5,911 nt of DNA from Gemmatimonadota bacterium (GTDB lineage Bacteria > Latescibacterota > UBA2968 > UBA8231), in the NCBI GenBank assembly GCA_026706165.1, contig JAPOZF010000715.1, positions 1 through 5,911 of the forward strand, written 5' to 3'. Both the position numbers and the translations under genes were made by a program. The notes beneath the pieces were generated by a model. The model was not told the DNA's origin. It searched no databases and worked only from the letters and a program-made list of their open reading frames with translations. This document shows positions 5,654 to 5,911 of the stretch, in pieces (positions within the stretch are counted from its first letter, which is position 1; every line of letters starts with the position of its first letter).

Positions 5654-5911
5654 ATGCAGCAGGAATTCATGGGCAGGGCCATAGAGCTTTCGCGGGTTCA
5701 CATGAGAGCGGGGGAAGGCGGACCGTTCGGCGCCGTCATCGTCAGGAGCGGCCGGATCGTTTCGGAGGGATACAACGAGGTGATCGCCAGCAACGACCCC
5801 ACCGCCCACGCGGAGATCATGGCGATCAGGAAGGCGGCCTCGAGGCTCGGCAGCTTCCACCTCGAGGGATGCGAGATCTACCCCAGCTGCGAACCCTGCC
5901 CCATGTGCCTC
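5654..5911 (+). CDS. guaD: Guanine deaminase, N-terminal part (cut by window edge)
   Basis: The first 86 residues of a cytidine/deoxycytidylate-deaminase-fold enzyme; no stop before the window end. Zinc-site motifs are intact: H52-A-E54 in 'SNDPTAHAEI', with E54 as proton shuttle, and C82-x-x-C85 in 'SCEPCPMCL'. 'GGPFGAVIV' (22-30), 'SNDPTAHAE' and 'AIRKA' (57-61) match bacterial GuaD proteins of the Bacillus subtilis type as I remember them, more closely than the tRNA adenosine deaminase TadA. The reaction would be guanine plus water to xanthine plus ammonia in the cytoplasm, part of purine salvage or use of guanine as nitrogen source. About half of the usual 155 or so residues are present. 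It is divergent from the protease gene. The main alternative is another purine or nucleoside deaminase of the same subfamily. Confidence 0.88.
   Translation, partial: MQQEFMGRAIELSRVHMRAGEGGPFGAVIVRSGRIVSEGYNEVIASNDPTAHAEIMAIRKAASRLGSFHLEGCEIYPSCEPCPMCL

Noticed and set aside
1..5911. Mobile element, CRISPR array, tRNA or rRNA
   Set aside because: No transposase, integrase, regular repeat-spacer pattern, long terminal repeats or cloverleaf was seen on either strand.

Overview
The window is a GC-rich bacterial chromosomal stretch holding seven protein-coding genes (one cut by the right edge) and one likely gene remnant. Bacterial gene structure is clear: short intergenic gaps, Shine-Dalgarno sequences before several starts, and one GTG start. 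The pairing of phytanoyl-CoA dioxygenase (PhyH) paralogues with a BNR/Asp-box sialidase-like protein is a combination I associate with environmental lineages rich in both families (planctomycete-like, Latescibacteria- or Poribacteria-like groups, some Acidobacteria and deltaproteobacteria). This is a weak impression and no marker gene fixes the taxon. A probable lipoprotein with a periplasm-type serine protease domain suggests a two-membrane cell.

Layout. 1-217: AT-richer leader with a 17-bp inverted repeat and a hairpin. 218-1351 (+): sialidase-like protein with four Asp-boxes and no visible signal peptide. 1420-2964 (-): two tandem PhyH-family Fe(II)/2-oxoglutarate dioxygenases, separated by 3 nt and convergent with the sialidase. 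2965-3207: divergent regulatory gap with overlapping inverted repeats. 3208-3417 (+): VapB-type antitoxin, followed through an ATGA overlap by what looks like the first five codons of a lost vapC toxin gene. 3457-4287 (+): nitrilase-superfamily amidohydrolase with an intact Glu-Lys-Cys triad. 4317-5516 (-): coiled-coil plus trypsin-like serine protease, probably a lipoprotein. 5517-5653: divergent promoter gap with a bulged hairpin. 5654-5911 (+): N-terminal part of a guanine deaminase.

How they may work together. The two dioxygenases are almost certainly co-transcribed and may act on related substrates. The antitoxin and nitrilase genes share a strand and are 39 nt apart, so the nitrilase may now be read from the old TA promoter. 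The nitrilase-family enzyme and guanine deaminase both release nitrogen from small molecules, but the protease gene between them runs the other way, so a shared pathway is only a possibility. I see no RNA gene, insertion sequence, CRISPR array, phage gene or clear rho-independent terminator. The most unusual point is the apparent toxin-less vapB with a five-codon vapC stub. I do not see a convincing new multi-gene system.
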